From Bacillus sp. E(2018) (GTDB taxonomy: Bacteria; Bacillota; Bacilli; Bacillales; Fictibacillaceae): DNA of 64,000 bases. A program made the position numbers and the translations under genes. The stretch spans positions 1,488,001 to 1,552,000 of the forward strand of contig NZ_SCOL01000001.1 of assembly GCF_005503015.1 (NCBI RefSeq). Reading direction: 5' to 3'. The notes beneath the pieces are model-generated. The model saw only the letters and a list, made by a program, of their open reading frames with translations. It made no database searches and was not told the DNA's origin. Below are positions 63,706-64,000 of this stretch, piece after piece (position 1 is the first letter of the stretch; every line of letters begins with the position of its first letter).

Positions 63706-64000
63706 TTACTTCACCTCGTTTGTATTTTCTAATAAAATCGCTATCCCTTGTCCACCACCGATACATGCCGTAACAATCGTACGTTTGGCACGTGTCTTAT
63801 TCATATGATAGACCGCTTTCGTTATTAAAATCCCTCCTGTCGCTGCAATTGGATGGCCATGCGCGATAGCACCACCGTTAACATTTAATTTTTCTTTTGG
63901 AATCTCCAACTCACGGTTACATGCTAGGACTTGGGATGCAAATGCTTCGTTCAATTCCACAAAATCTATATCCTTGATCGACAATTGGTTTCGTTTTAGT
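63706..64000 (-). CDS. Acetyl-CoA acetyltransferase (thiolase), C-terminal part
   Basis: Only the last 97 or so residues are in the window; the gene runs past its end. LNEAFA, GGAIAHGHPIAATGG with the catalytic His, and TACIGGGQGIAIL with the second Cys identify a thiolase of the acetyl-CoA acetyltransferase type. GHPIGATG of the family is GHPIAATG here. The nucleophilic Cys is in the missing N-terminal part. It is the first visible gene of an operon with ECH, the hotdog protein and DUF3870. Confidence 0.93.
   Translation of the reverse strand, partial: LKRNQLSIKDIDFVELNEAFASQVLACNRELEIPKEKLNVNGGAIAHGHPIAATGGILITKAVYHMNKTRAKRTIVTACIGGGQGIAILLENTNEVK

Overview
The window is a low-GC Bacillaceae chromosome segment. 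Gene content and order match the ykr/yku, pdh, yla, cta and ylb regions of Bacillus subtilis, mostly inverted, and sporulation genes are present (gerR-like regulator, ylbJ, ylaJ, ylbD, csfG RNA). It suggests an aerobic endospore-former of the Bacillus/Fictibacillus kind; no sequence here fixes the species. I saw no rRNA, tRNA, prophage, insertion sequence or CRISPR array.

Layout. 0-14 kb is the ylb block: RsfA-type sporulation regulator, a crotonase-fold enzyme, rpmF, ylbN, tmcAL, ylbL, ylbK, ylbJ, coaD, rsmD, the forespore RNA csfG, ylbG, ricF, ylbE, ylbD, a thioesterase, ylbC, ylbB and ylbA. 14-26 kb holds a nucleotidyltransferase, the caa3 cytochrome oxidase cluster ctaGFEDC, the divergent haem A genes ctaB and ctaA, and pyruvate carboxylase. 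26-36 kb is ftsW and the yla genes with typA, suhB and yktB. 36-46 kb carries a nitronate monooxygenase-type flavoprotein, speA, the dual-function SR1 RNA with its peptide gene sr1P, three small conserved genes, and pdhABCD. 46-58 kb carries def, rpoY-rnjA, ktrC, ykuU, a ChaB protein, a CBS/CorC membrane protein, ykuS, the lysine-branch pair dapH-ykuR, ccpC, a TSUP transporter with a VOC protein, and a CDF exporter.

58.8-64 kb is the most accessory part. A thiolase (cut by the window end), enoyl-CoA hydratase, hotdog thioesterase and DUF3870 gene form one operon. Downstream lie glaH (csiD) and lhgO, which together convert glutarate through L-2-hydroxyglutarate to 2-oxoglutarate and succinate. 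glaH has its own near-consensus sigma-A promoter, a structured leader of about 165 nt and an intrinsic-terminator hairpin ending about 10 nt before the ribosome binding site. No promoter fits after that hairpin, so expression should depend on readthrough. This is my best candidate for an undescribed regulatory system (a riboswitch or protein-controlled attenuator).

Other points to examine are a structured leader before pdhA, a long palindrome upstream of ctaC, two intergenic tandem-repeat loci (20-bp and 21-bp units), and terminators built over overlapping stop codons of convergent genes. Where an upstream start codon would lie inside the ribosome binding site, I moved the start to the codon correctly spaced from it; several such starts are TTG or GTG.
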